Shown in pieces: positions 17,153 through 25,616 of a stretch of DNA of 64,000 nt (positions are counted from its first letter, which is position 1; each line of letters opens with the position of its first letter). This DNA comes from Acidobacteriota bacterium. GTDB taxonomy: Bacteria > Acidobacteriota > Terriglobia > UBA7540. The notes below the pieces were generated by a model, which was not told the origin of the DNA, made no database searches, and saw only the letters and a program-made list of their open reading frames with translations. Position numbers and translations under genes: made by a program. Location of the stretch: the NCBI GenBank assembly GCA_902812415.1, contig CADDZJ010000003.1:91872-155871 (forward strand), given 5' to 3'.

Positions 17153-17331
17153 TCTTCACCTCCGAAAGCATCAGACCTGCGCCATTTTTAGTCGTCTGTC
17201 ACTAACGTTTCTGGACAATGTGTGGTCAAGGCCAGGATGGCCATGCCACCATCGTGGCACGGGCGTCCCGCTCGCGGGTCCGGTCCAGGTGTTGATGGGA
17301 CATACGACTTGACGCATATTCATCTGCCGCG

Positions 17332-18534
17332 CTAAGCCACCTGTGAGTAAAGCGAGAACAGCGGCAGATAGAACGCAATCAAAATAAAAGCCACCACCAC
17401 CGCGACGGCGGCGATCATGAGCGGATCGACCAGCGCCACCAGCGCCGCAAGATCGATGTTTACATCCTCTTCGTAAAATTCGGCGACGCTGTCGAGCATG
17501 GCCGCCAGGGCGCCCGTGGTCTCGCCCACCTCGACCATATCCAGGGCGGTTGAGGGGAAAAGCCCGCTCGCCTGGAGGCTCGAGAACAACGAGTGGCCGC
17601 CCGTCACTTCCTTGGCGGCGTTACCGATGGCCCTGGCAATCAAGGGGCTGGTGATGGAAGCCTGTGTCGTTTCCAGCGCTTCGACAATCGGCACCCCTCC
17701 TTGCAGCAACGTCCCGAGCGAGCGCGCAAACTCGCCGACGGAAAACTTCAGCAGAAGAGGCCCAACGCCGGGCAAGCCAAACTTCAGGCGATCCCATGCC
17801 AGGCGCACGCGCGGAGATTTCCATGCCGCACGGAGCGCGAACGCTAAAAGAATAACCGCGATGAAGATTTCCAGCGCCGAATGACGCGCGCCCAGCGCAA
17901 AGGCGATGGTCATCTGCGTGATCTGCGGCAACTGAATGTTCAGATCACGGTAAAGCATGGCGAAATTGGGCACAATGAAGCTGACCACGAAGCTCACCAG
18001 AACGCACAGGAAGAAAACCAAAAAGGCAGGGTAAATGAGAGCCGCCAGAATCTTTTTGCGAAAACCGCGGCTGATTTTCTGATAGGAAAGATATTGGGCG
18101 AGCACCTTGTCCAGGCTGCCGCTGCGCTCGCCGGCGCGGATCGTAGCCGCATAGAGCTTGGGAAAGCGGCCGGTCGCCTCAAAAGCGTCCGAGAGCAACG
18201 CCCCGGAACGCACCGAGTCTCGCACTTTTTCAAGCGCCGCTCGCATTTCCTGGCTGCGGGCCTGGCGCGCCAGCAATTCCAGGGATTTCTGAAGCGGCAA
18301 CCCGGATCGGGAAAGGGTGAGAAACTGCTGGTTAAAAATCACGAACTCATCCGCGCGAATCTTGCGCCGACTCAGGAAGGCCAGGTTGGCGTGCAGCCAA
18401 TCCTTAGACCGCACCGAGAAGATGTAGTAGCCTTGTGCCGCCAGTCGCTGCCGGACTTCTGTTTCGGATTCCGCCTGCTCGGTCTGGTTCAGCACCTGAC
18501 CGCCAGCCGTGGCAACTTTACAGATAAATTCCAT
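17332..18534 (-). CDS. gspF: GspF/PilC-type inner-membrane platform protein
   Basis: 400 residues with two GspF domains. The N-terminal one starts about residue 67 (FVIFNQQFLTLSRSGLPLQKSLELLA) and ends in a membrane pair (PAFLVFFLCVLVSFVVSFIVP). The second one (FARSLGTLLQGGVPIVEALETTQ, then MVEVGETTGALAAMLDSVAEFYEEDV) precedes a final helix (LMIAAVAVVVAFILIAFYLPLFSLY). It forms the rotating inner-membrane platform on which the ATPase acts. The ATG has no clear Shine-Dalgarno. It lies 113 bp after the first-transcribed pseudopilins and before gspE. Confidence 0.93.
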   Translation of the reverse strand: MEFICKVATAGGQVLNQTEQAESETEVRQRLAAQGYYIFSVRSKDWLHANLAFLSRRKIRADEFVIFNQQFLTLSRSGLPLQKSLELLARQARSQEMRAALEKVRDSVRSGALLSDAFEATGRFPKLYAATIRAGERSGSLDKVLAQYLSYQKISRGFRKKILAALIYPAFLVFFLCVLVSFVVSFIVPNFAMLYRDLNIQLPQITQMTIAFALGARHSALEIFIAVILLAFALRAAWKSPRVRLAWDRLKFGLPGVGPLLLKFSVGEFARSLGTLLQGGVPIVEALETTQASITSPLIARAIGNAAKEVTGGHSLFSSLQASGLFPSTALDMVEVGETTGALAAMLDSVAEFYEEDVNIDLAALVALVDPLMIAAVAVVVAFILIAFYLPLFSLYSQVA

Positions 18535-18647
18535 AATTCCGAGCCGTGGAAGGACGTTTCAACCTGATTTGTGCGGAGACATTTGTACGATGGATGGATA
18601 ATGGAACTTCCGTTCCTGCTTTTCTGCCTTCCGCTTTCCGCTCTTTC

Positions 18648-19157
18648 TTACCAGTCACTATAATGCGTTCCATCCAGCGCGGTGGCGTCCGACCCGCTGT
18701 GTACGTCTACAACCCCCGACTGCGCCTGGTCAGACGAGGTCGGCACATCTTCGATATCCACTTTCCAGGTTTCGCTGGACCCCGTCATCGGGTCCACAGG
18801 AATGCCGCCGCGCAGATAACCCGCGTCCACCAAATCCTGCAAAGCGGCGGGCGGTTGCTGCTTATCCACGGTGTATTCGTCAATGAGATGGCGCATCGTA
18901 TAAAGATCATCGCGCAGGACGGCCTCCCGCGCCCGCCGGATAGCCGTTGTATAGGTGGGAACCGCAAACGAAGCCAGAATCATGATCAACGTCAGCACCA
19001 CCATCAGTTCAAGCAGGGTAAAGCCGACTGGGAAGGTCCTCTGTCGGTTGTCCGTAGCTCGTCGTCCATCCTTCGTCCTGCTTCGCACCTGACACCTGAC
19101 GCCTGACACCCGTTTTCTTAAGGCTATCTTTGCTTGTCTGGCGTTCATCCTGATCAT
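18648..19157 (-). CDS. gspG: GspG-type pseudopilin with unusually long leader
   Basis: 169 residues. The prepilin signal is G|FTLLELMVVLTLIMILASFAVP, with Glu5 present. It is followed by an amphipathic stalk and a GspG-type head (RHLIDEYTVDKQQPPAALQDLVDAGYL..., IPVDPMTGSSETW) ending DGTHYSDW. The leader is about 45 residues when the ATG at 19157 is used, far longer than usual. It encodes VSGVRCQV and RRATDNRQR from a micro-repeated DNA tract (19034-19111). A shorter product cannot be excluded, as there is no Met or good ribosome site nearer the signal. The gene starts 9 bp after the stop of the other GspG-type gene. Confidence 0.85.
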   Translation of the reverse strand: MIRMNARQAKIALRKRVSGVRCQVRSRTKDGRRATDNRQRTFPVGFTLLELMVVLTLIMILASFAVPTYTTAIRRAREAVLRDDLYTMRHLIDEYTVDKQQPPAALQDLVDAGYLRGGIPVDPMTGSSETWKVDIEDVPTSSDQAQSGVVDVHSGSDATALDGTHYSDW

Positions 19158-19166
19158 CCATTCACT

Positions 19167-19640
19167 CTACCAACTCGAATATGGCGTGCCATCCAGGCCC
19201 GTGCCGTTACTCTTGGAATACACGTCAAAGACATTTTCACCGCCCCACGAGGTCGAGTCCGGATCGTCCTGCATCGAGCGCAATCCCCAATCAGCCTGTC
19301 CCGTCATCGGATCGACGGGGATTTTACGCAAAAAGCGATAGCGAAGCTTTGAAGACCCTTTCACCGGGACGCCTTTTACGAGCGTTTCGAGATCGGGCGG
19401 GTAGCCAAACGTATCGGGCTGAACCGGAATCAGGCCCCGATCTGAGAAATCCTTATAGTGGTCAATGGCCGTTCGGATTTCGCGCAAGTCGCGCCGCAAC
19501 TCCACTTCTCTCAAATGCTGAGCGTGCATTTGCGCGAGCGGCAGAGCCACGCTGGCCAGAAGCGCCATGAGCGCCATGGTCACCACCAGTTCCAGCAGCG
19601 TAAAGCCGCGTTCGGCATTTTTCTCAATGCCTTCTTTCAA
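19167..19640 (-). CDS. gspG: GspG-type pseudopilin, TTG start overlapping the secretin stop
   Basis: 157 residues if translation begins at the TTG at 19640-19638. That codon overlaps the secretin stop (TTGA) and has AAGGAG exactly seven bases upstream (about 19648-19653). The leader is then a normal 12 residues (KEGIEKNAERG before the cleavage site). An ATG at 19721 would sit 85 bp inside the secretin gene and is rejected. The mature N-terminus FTLLELVVTMALMALLASVALP has Glu5. The head carries REIRTAIDHYKDFSDRG, the GspG signature IPVDPMTGQADWGLRS and a C-terminal DGTPYSSW. It is a major-pseudopilin candidate, paired with the next gene. Confidence 0.87.
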   Translation of the reverse strand: MKEGIEKNAERGFTLLELVVTMALMALLASVALPLAQMHAQHLREVELRRDLREIRTAIDHYKDFSDRGLIPVQPDTFGYPPDLETLVKGVPVKGSSKLRYRFLRKIPVDPMTGQADWGLRSMQDDPDSTSWGGENVFDVYSKSNGTGLDGTPYSSW

Positions 19641-21460
19641 CGCCGGACTCCTTGAGGCTGCTGGCTTGGCGCGACGGGTTTCGAGCCTTCGACCGGTGGA
19701 GGCGGAGAGGGCGGATTCCATCGCTGAGCTTCAAGATCGTCCGGCAGCCGCACGATGCGCGGGTTGAGCATGATCAAAACCTCTTCGTCCCTCACCTCGT
19801 AGCTCTGATCGGAAAAGAAGTACTTCAGCAAAGGAATGTCCGCCAAACCCGGCAATCCCGACACAATGCGATTCGTCTGCGACTGAATCAGCCCTCCGAG
19901 CAGGCTCACCTCGCCTTCCTTCAGGCGGATGGTGTGTTCCACCGTGCGTTGCGTGAACGTAGGCTCCTCCACACCCCCGATATTCACCGGCGTTCCCACT
20001 GATGAAATATCGATCTTGGCTTTCAGAATGATGTCGCCATTGGCCGCAACAAAGGGGGTAATATCCAGATTCACGCCTACGTCCTGGTACTGAAACTGCG
20101 TATTCGCCAAAAGACCGAAAGCGCTGGTCCCGCCGCCTAACACACCCGCTGTCGGCACGCCAAAGCTGCCGGTTGCGAAGGGAACGCGCTGGCCAATCCG
20201 CAATTTGGCGTCTTCGCCCGCTGTGACACGAAGCTGCGGATTCTGCAAGACATGAGTCTGGTTATCAGTCAGCAAAGCGTTGGCGATGACGCCCGGCAAA
20301 GCCACGGAGAAATCCCCTGTTGTCAGTTTGCCCAGCCGGTTCAACTGCAAAGTGGGAGCGGTCGGCGTCGTCTGGCCATTTGAGCCGGTCGTCGAAGAAC
20401 TGCTGCCGGGCGGGTTAAAGCCAAAAGCCATCAGGGTATTGCCGGAAAGAGGCACTGGAGAAAGGCCCAGGTCGCGCAGTCGATCTTTATCCGCTTCGAG
20501 CACCGTCACATCGATCAATACTTCCGCCTTCCCGCGATCGAGACTATGGATCAATTTTTCAGCGGTCGCAACCTTATCCGGCGTTCCGTAAATGATGATC
20601 GAGTTCGTTTCCGGATTATCGTAGGCCTTCTGGATTCCAACCACCTGCTTGACGGCGGTCAGGATCGCGGTGCGGTCCGTGGGCGAGAGCGGGTTCTGGA
20701 GATAAACCGTCTTCATAACCTCCAGTTCCATTTCCCGGCGGTTCGACGGGCTGTCCGTCACTACCAGAATCGTATTCGGCGTGATCGGCTTCCAGAAGAC
20801 GCCCGCTTCAACCGCAGCCGCCTGAAGGGCTTCGCCGATAGTGACGTTGGTCAGGTCAAGGGAGACGGGCCGGGGCTGAAAATTATAATAGAAAACCACA
20901 TTGATGCCGGCCAGCTTGGCCAGCGTCTCAAACACGCGGCGGCTATCTGCGGAAATATGGAGGTGAGCGATGGGCTCAGTGGAAAGCGGCTTCAACTCGG
21001 CGGCGCCGGCGGTTTCGGTCTGCTGCCCGCGTTCCATCGCCCTGCGAATCTCATTCTCGCGCCGCCTCTTGGCGGCAGATTCCTGCCATAAAATTCGCTG
21101 AAGTTCCTCAGCCGCCGCTTGATTGCTGGGATCAATGCTGACAGCTTTCTGAAACTCTCCAGCCGCCTCCGAAGGACGATTTTCAGCCAGCAGTTGCTTC
21201 CCCTTGGCGTAGTGAGTCAGCGAGGCTTTCGTGCGGGCTTCGTGCTCGTAGATCAGAAAACGAGGATTATTCGGCTGAATCTGAAGGGCTTTCTGGAAGT
21301 TGATGACGGCGGTATCGTAGTCTTTCTGCTCTTCGGCTTTCCGGCCCTGGCGAAAAGCGACCGTCGCCGGACTGCAACTGACGCAGAGTAAAACGGCTCC
21401 CAGCACAACCGCCAGCCATAGCCTTCCGCCCTGCGCCTTCTGCCCAAACTTGCCTGACAT
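19637..21460 (-). CDS. gspD: Lipidated TPR-containing secretin (GspD/PilQ family)
   Basis: 607 residues; first gene of the operon. A signal peptide with lipobox-like LCVSC (lipid on Cys29) is followed by two to three TPR-like helices (about 31-125: AFRQGRKAEEQKDYDTAVINFQKAL and SEAAGEFQKAVSIDPSNQAAAEELQ). A secretin short N-terminal (STN-like) domain follows (about 165-235: VFETLAKLAGINVVFYY), then an N1-like domain (NSIIIYGTPDKVATAEKLIHSLD), and the secretin beta-barrel domain with VLQNPQLRVTAGEDAKLRIG and the closing motif VPLLKYFFS-like (DIPLLKYFF). It forms the outer-membrane gated channel. The N-terminal TPRs and lipid may replace a separate pilotin. AGAAGG precedes the ATG. Confidence 0.92.
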   Translation of the reverse strand: MSGKFGQKAQGGRLWLAVVLGAVLLCVSCSPATVAFRQGRKAEEQKDYDTAVINFQKALQIQPNNPRFLIYEHEARTKASLTHYAKGKQLLAENRPSEAAGEFQKAVSIDPSNQAAAEELQRILWQESAAKRRRENEIRRAMERGQQTETAGAAELKPLSTEPIAHLHISADSRRVFETLAKLAGINVVFYYNFQPRPVSLDLTNVTIGEALQAAAVEAGVFWKPITPNTILVVTDSPSNRREMELEVMKTVYLQNPLSPTDRTAILTAVKQVVGIQKAYDNPETNSIIIYGTPDKVATAEKLIHSLDRGKAEVLIDVTVLEADKDRLRDLGLSPVPLSGNTLMAFGFNPPGSSSSTTGSNGQTTPTAPTLQLNRLGKLTTGDFSVALPGVIANALLTDNQTHVLQNPQLRVTAGEDAKLRIGQRVPFATGSFGVPTAGVLGGGTSAFGLLANTQFQYQDVGVNLDITPFVAANGDIILKAKIDISSVGTPVNIGGVEEPTFTQRTVEHTIRLKEGEVSLLGGLIQSQTNRIVSGLPGLADIPLLKYFFSDQSYEVRDEEVLIMLNPRIVRLPDDLEAQRWNPPSPPPPVEGSKPVAPSQQPQGVRR

Positions 21461-21597
21461 AAGCCTTCTGATTATCCCGCATGGCGGTTTGCGAATGCAA
21501 GGGTAATCGCGCTCCGCAAGACCTTGGATAGGAAGACTATGCCCTTATAAATTCGGATAACAAGCCAGAAGAACAGTTGCAGATGAGGATCGGGCGA

Positions 21598-22131
21598 TTA
21601 TGAACCTGAGGGGATAATGCCAAACAAGGATTGACCGTACTCAACAGGTTGGCCGTTCTGGAGGTAAATCTCGGCAACTTCACCGGCAATTTCGGCCTCG
21701 ATTTCGTTCATCAACTTCATCGCTTCGATGATGCACAGCACCTGCCCTTTTTGGATCTTGTCCCCTACCTTGACATAGGGTGGGGCCTCCGGGCTAGAGG
21801 AGGCATAAAAAGTGCCGACGATGGGCGACCGGATGACATGAAGATTTTCAGGAGCGCGATCTCGGACCTCAGCCTTGGCGGACGCAGGGGTCTCAATCGG
21901 CGTTGTCGGCGCCGTGATCGGATGTGTCGCCGCCCGCTCCGTATGCGCAGTCATTCCCTGCTCCGCGGAGCTTTCCAAAACAACCCCCCGCTTGATGCGA
22001 ATTCGAAAGCCATTCTTCTCCATCTCAAATTCGCTGATGCTCCGTTCGCTCAACAGGTCCACAATCTCTCGGAGGGCCTCCAGGTTCAAAAGCTCTTGCC
22101 GTTCCTCTTTGCGCGAGGTTTTTCCAGGCAT
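21598..22131 (-). CDS. accB: Biotin carboxyl carrier protein of acetyl-CoA carboxylase
   Basis: 177 residues, carrier subunit for the first step of fatty-acid synthesis. The N-terminal helix-rich part (LREIVDLLSERSISEFEMEKNGFRIRIKR) is typical of bacterial AccB. A Thr/Pro/Ala hinge follows (about 55-95). The biotinyl domain shows SPIVGTFYASSSPEAPPYVKVGD, the biotin site EAMKLMNEIE with Lys139, and the protruding-thumb region expected for AccB. The usual partner accC is not downstream; the secretin operon follows instead. The aminopeptidase P-type gene lies upstream on the same strand, an order known from other bacteria, where efp often intervenes. Confidence 0.95.
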   Translation of the reverse strand: MPGKTSRKEERQELLNLEALREIVDLLSERSISEFEMEKNGFRIRIKRGVVLESSAEQGMTAHTERAATHPITAPTTPIETPASAKAEVRDRAPENLHVIRSPIVGTFYASSSPEAPPYVKVGDKIQKGQVLCIIEAMKLMNEIEAEIAGEVAEIYLQNGQPVEYGQSLFGIIPSGS

Positions 22132-22191
22132 TATGGCTAATACTCCAATAAGGTATAAGGGTATATAAGCTGTGCCAAAACTGCTCTTCTA

Positions 22192-22257
22192 GCGGGCAAT
22201 GTCTCCACCGCCAGTTTTTATTTCAATCACTCGGGCGCGCGGGACATTGCCGCTACA
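22192..22257. repeat. Palindromic intergenic element
   Basis: TAGCGGGCAATGTC (from about 22191) and GACATTGCCGCTA (ending about 22255) are inverted copies with a single indel, separated by about 38 bp. It lies in the gap between the aminopeptidase-type gene and accB and ends in the CCGCTACAG string shared by other repeats in this window. Confidence 0.55.
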
Positions 22258-22314
22258 GTGAATCTTTCAGCCTCTTCACTCACGCTCCGGAACTGTGAAG
22301 AATTCAAAGCCGGT

Positions 22315-23409
22315 CTATTCAATCCACCACCGGTCCTTGACCGCCTCAGTCAGAACTTCAGTTCCTGTCTCGGTCACCAACACGGTGTCTTCAATCCGAA
22401 TTCCGCCAAAGTCTTTCAGATAAATCCCGGGTTCAACCGTCACGACAGCCCCCGCAGGCACGCGCTTCTTTTCACTTTTTCCAAGGCGAGGCGGTTCGTG
22501 AATTTCAATTCCGACCCCGTGGCCTGTGCTATGCGTGAAGCGATCCGCCAGGCCCTTCCTGGCGAGCGACCTTCGGGCGGCGGCATCCACCTTCTGAGCT
22601 TTCACGCCCGCCCGAAGGTCTTCCATGGCGCGTTCTTGAGCGTTGAGCACCGACCCATAGAGCGAGCGCACACGCCGACCCGGCGTTCCCAGATAAAGGG
22701 TGCGTGTCATATCCGCCATATAGCCGCCGAGTATAGCACCAAGATCGAGGATCACCAACTCACCCGGCTCTAATAGCTTAGCTGAAGCGCGGGCGTGAGG
22801 CAAAGCGGCTCGCGCGCCCGAAGCGACAATGGTCTCAAAGGCCGCCCCTTCAGCGCCTTTGCGGCGCATGCGGAATTCAAGCTCCCCGGCGATATCCTTC
22901 TCTGAGATTCCCGGCCGCACCTCGCCGACAATTTCCTCATAAACCTCCGACGTCAGAAGGCATGCCTTCCGAATCTGGGAAATTTCCAGATCGTCTTTCA
23001 CCACTCGCAGATTCTCAAGCAAGCTCCCCGCAGGCAACCACTTCATGGCGGCGGGCGATCCGCGGCGAAGAGCCTGGAATCCCTCCCAGGTGAGAAACGA
23101 CTCCTCAAAACCGGCTCGCTTTTCGCGCCTCTTCCTGAACCAACGCGCCGCCGCTCGCAGAAGCCCGTCCCGGACTTCTACCACCTCCACCCCATGAGCC
23201 TGTTCTTGCGCCTGAAGCGTGTATCGCGGATCGACCAGCAGAAGAGCTTCTGTACCACTCCAGATTGTGACGCCGGCGCTGCCGCGAAAGCCGGTAAGAT
23301 AAAAGACGTTTGCCGGCTTCGTGACCATCAATAAGGGCAGCTTGCGGGCCGCCATTTTCCGTCGTAACGCCTTCTGCCGGGCTTCAAAATATTTTAAATT
23401 CGATTCCAC
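22315..23409 (-). CDS. Aminopeptidase P/Xaa-Pro dipeptidase family metallopeptidase
   Basis: 364 residues of the M24 pita-bread family, cleaving N-terminal residues next to proline. The creatinase-like N-terminal domain contains KPANVFYLTGFRGSAGVTIW. The catalytic half has dinuclear-metal ligands in ILDLGAILGGYMADMTRTLYLG (two Asp), HSTGHGVGIEIHEPP (His), VVTVEPGIYL (Glu) and GGIRIEDTVLVTE (Glu). The start codon is GTG (23409-23407) with AAGGGG about ten bases upstream. Cytosolic, no signal peptide. It precedes accB by 183 bp, so the two may be co-transcribed. Confidence 0.93.
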   Translation of the reverse strand: MESNLKYFEARQKALRRKMAARKLPLLMVTKPANVFYLTGFRGSAGVTIWSGTEALLLVDPRYTLQAQEQAHGVEVVEVRDGLLRAAARWFRKRREKRAGFEESFLTWEGFQALRRGSPAAMKWLPAGSLLENLRVVKDDLEISQIRKACLLTSEVYEEIVGEVRPGISEKDIAGELEFRMRRKGAEGAAFETIVASGARAALPHARASAKLLEPGELVILDLGAILGGYMADMTRTLYLGTPGRRVRSLYGSVLNAQERAMEDLRAGVKAQKVDAAARRSLARKGLADRFTHSTGHGVGIEIHEPPRLGKSEKKRVPAGAVVTVEPGIYLKDFGGIRIEDTVLVTETGTEVLTEAVKDRWWIE

Positions 23410-23592
23410 CCGTCTTTTACCCCTTACTCAGCATTTCTCCCATGTTATCTGAAATCATGGGCCATGAACCCGGTTGATTTTAGGATTAGGGTTTTCTAAT
23501 GCAAATCTCGCTGGGGCGAGCGCGAGGTTGAAAAATACGCCAGGGAACTTATGAAATGCGCCACTAAGGTATAATTTCCTGAAGGACATTTC

Positions 23593-24759
23593 ATGAAGCT
23601 GCCGATTTACTTCGATCACCACGCCACAACGCCGGTAGACCCTCGCGTTCTGGAAGCGATGCTGCCCTACTTCACGGAAAAGTTTGGCAACGCCGCCAGC
23701 CGAAGCCATCGTTTCGGCTGGGAAGCCGCGGAAGCTGTTGAGACAGCTCGGAAACAAGTGGCTCGGCTGATTCATGCGCGCCCGCAGGAAATTCTCTTCA
23801 CTTCCGGAGCCACCGAATCCGACAACCTGGCCCTCAAAGGCGTTGCCCGAGCGCATCGCGAAAAGGGCAATCACATCATCACGCTTCCTACCGAGCACAA
23901 AGCTGTGCTGGATTCATGCCACCGGCTCGAGCAGGAAGGTTTTCGCGTAACCTATCTACCCGTGAACCGCGACGGCCTGATTGACCTCGACCGGCTGAAA
24001 GCGGCCTTCACTCCGCAGACCATTCTGGTCAGCGTCATGGCGGCTCATAACGAGATTGGCGTCGTCCAGGCCCTGACGGCTATCGGCCAGCTTTGTGGCG
24101 AGCGCGGTGTTCTATTTCATACTGATGCGGCGCAGGCTGCCGGTAAAATCCCAATCCATGTCGAGAGTATGCAGATCGATCTTCTCTCGATCAGCGCTCA
24201 TAAGATGTACGGCCCAAAGGGTGTGGGAGCGCTTTACGTGCGTGAGCGCAAGCCTCCGCTGGCCATTGAGCCTCTGATTGATGGCGGCGGCCATGAACGC
24301 GGGATGCGTTCCGGGACGCTCAACGTTCCCGGGATCGTGGGCCTGGGGAAGGCTTGCGAAATCTGCCGGCAAGAGATGCCGCAGGAATCCGAGCGGCTTT
24401 GCAGCTTGCGCGACCGCCTGCGGGATGGGATTCTCTCACGTTTGGATGACGTCTACGTTAACGGCAGCATGGAGCGCCGCCTGCCCCACAATTTGAATCT
24501 GAGTTTCGCTTCAGTCGATTCCGAATCGCTCCTGGTGGCGCTGAACGATATCGCTTTATCCACCGGTTCCGCCTGCACTTCCGCCAAATCGGAACCTTCC
24601 TACGTGCTGAAGGCGTTGGGCGTGCCGGATGAACTCGCCTACGCCTCCCTTCGTTTCGGCCTGGGCCGTTTCAATACTGAAGAAGAAGTGGACTACGTGG
24701 TGGATCGCGTCGCCGAAGCCGTAACCAACTTGCGAAGTCTCTCCCCGGCCCTGGAATAG
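23593..24759 (+). CDS. iscS: Cysteine desulfurase (NifS/IscS type)
   Basis: 388 residues, PLP-dependent enzyme that takes sulfur from cysteine for Fe-S clusters and thiolated tRNA. It starts [17 protein letters not shown], shows the PLP-ring region [22 protein letters not shown], the substrate Asp/Gln stretch [12 protein letters not shown], and the Schiff-base Lys204 in [10 protein letters not shown]. The catalytic Cys328 sits in the flexible loop [16 protein letters not shown] precedes the ATG by six bases. No iscU, iscA or thiI is next to it. An antisense ORF across its 5' half is a shadow. A palindromic element follows 38 bp after the stop. Confidence 0.96.
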   Translation: MKLPIYFDHHATTPVDPRVLEAMLPYFTEKFGNAASRSHRFGWEAAEAVETARKQVARLIHARPQEILFTSGATESDNLALKGVARAHREKGNHIITLPTEHKAVLDSCHRLEQEGFRVTYLPVNRDGLIDLDRLKAAFTPQTILVSVMAAHNEIGVVQALTAIGQLCGERGVLFHTDAAQAAGKIPIHVESMQIDLLSISAHKMYGPKGVGALYVRERKPPLAIEPLIDGGGHERGMRSGTLNVPGIVGLGKACEICRQEMPQESERLCSLRDRLRDGILSRLDDVYVNGSMERRLPHNLNLSFASVDSESLLVALNDIALSTGSACTSAKSEPSYVLKALGVPDELAYASLRFGLGRFNTEEEVDYVVDRVAEAVTNLRSLSPALE

Positions 24760-24797
24760 AGCCCTCATCGCCAGGCGCCGCGTTGCAGAAAAGAAGC

Positions 24798-24924
24798 TGT
24801 CATTCTGAGCGAGCGCGGCGAGCGAAGAATCTCGGTATTGGCGAAATTGTGCGAAATATGCGGATTCTTCACAGGGTTTATCTTGAGCGTAATACCGGGA
24901 TCCTTCGCTCCGCTCAGGATGACA
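24798..24924. repeat. Palindromic MITE-like element (TGTCATTCTGAG family), copy 1
   Basis: The left arm (TGTCATTCTGAG...GAAGAATCTCGGTATT, 24798-24839) is inverted in the right arm (AATACCGGGATCCTTCG...CTCAGGATGACA, 24891-24924). A partial third copy of the phrase lies between them. The same arms occur at 41964-42054, and a half copy at 49147-49184. It is noncoding and follows the cysteine desulfurase gene. Confidence 0.7.
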
Positions 24925-25007
24925 AGACCCAAAGTTTTTGCTTGGAAAACCAGATGGACGACCTTGCCATACAACGCCCGCATTGCAGCGTTGCGACGTT
25001 ATCCAGA

Positions 25008-25616
25008 TCACACATGGATGTGCAGGTACCACAAATTCAGGCTGATCAATTCGCGCAGAGAATATAAAGTTCGGAGGTAGGAATCCGCTTCAATCGAACT
25101 ATTCGGAACAGGCGAGCCATAGGCCGTGACGCCAAACTTTGCAAACAGAAGCTTGATTCGATAAAGATGGAATCCATCGCTCACCGCGATGCAGGTATGC
25201 GCATGGCGCTGGTTGAGGATCTGAGCGGCAGCGTATACGCTCTGATACGTGGTGGCGCCTTCCGCCGTGCTGAGGATTTTTCCGGCCGCGACTCCTTTCT
25301 GGATGAGATAATCGCGCCCCACACCCGCTTCGGTGTAATGCGGGTCGCCGCCGCTTCCACCGGTGGTGATGATGAGAGGCGCAAGGCCGCGCTCTTCCAG
25401 GCTGAAAGCGTGATCAAGCCGCGCCTGATAGACAGGCGAGGGCGCGCCATCGTATTCCGCTGCGCCCATCACCACGATGGCGGCAGCCGGCTTGGCCTCA
25501 TCCGTCATCGCCTGGGCGCGGATGGCGCGATAAAGAGAGCGTTCAAAGAGTGCCCCGACCGCCAGAGCGATGAGGATTCCGGCGTAAATCCAACGATGGG
25601 GATGAAAGCGTCTCAG
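25008..25616 (-). CDS. Membrane-anchored DUF218 (ElyC/SanA/YdcF-like) protein, probable CTG start
   Basis: 202 residues when read from the CTG at 25616-25614. The in-frame ATG at 25508 would give only the soluble domain. Upstream of it the frame stays open and encodes RRFHPHRWIYAGILIALAVGALFERSLYRA in two short pieces, a basic start plus membrane helix typical of DUF218 proteins. AAGGAG lies eight bases before the CTG, which overlaps the stop of the upstream gene (CTGA). The domain contains AIVVMGAAEYDGAPSPVYQARLDHA, LIITTGGSGGD, TEAGVGRDYLIQKGV and ATTYQSVYAAAQIL, the DUF218 pattern. Relatives affect envelope polymer assembly, but the reaction is unknown. Confidence 0.82.
   Translation of the reverse strand: MRRFHPHRWIYAGILIALAVGALFERSLYRAIRAQAMTDEAKPAAAIVVMGAAEYDGAPSPVYQARLDHAFSLEERGLAPLIITTGGSGGDPHYTEAGVGRDYLIQKGVAAGKILSTAEGATTYQSVYAAAQILNQRHAHTCIAVSDGFHLYRIKLLFAKFGVTAYGSPVPNSSIEADSYLRTLYSLRELISLNLWYLHIHV

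Noticed and set aside
23455..23898. 147-residue minus-strand ORF over the cysteine desulfurase start
   Set aside because: Antisense to the PLP enzyme; no motif or start signal.
24798..24924. Possible CRISPR-like repeat cluster
   Set aside because: Repeats are inverted arms of one palindrome, not regularly spaced direct repeats with unique spacers, and no cas genes are nearby.
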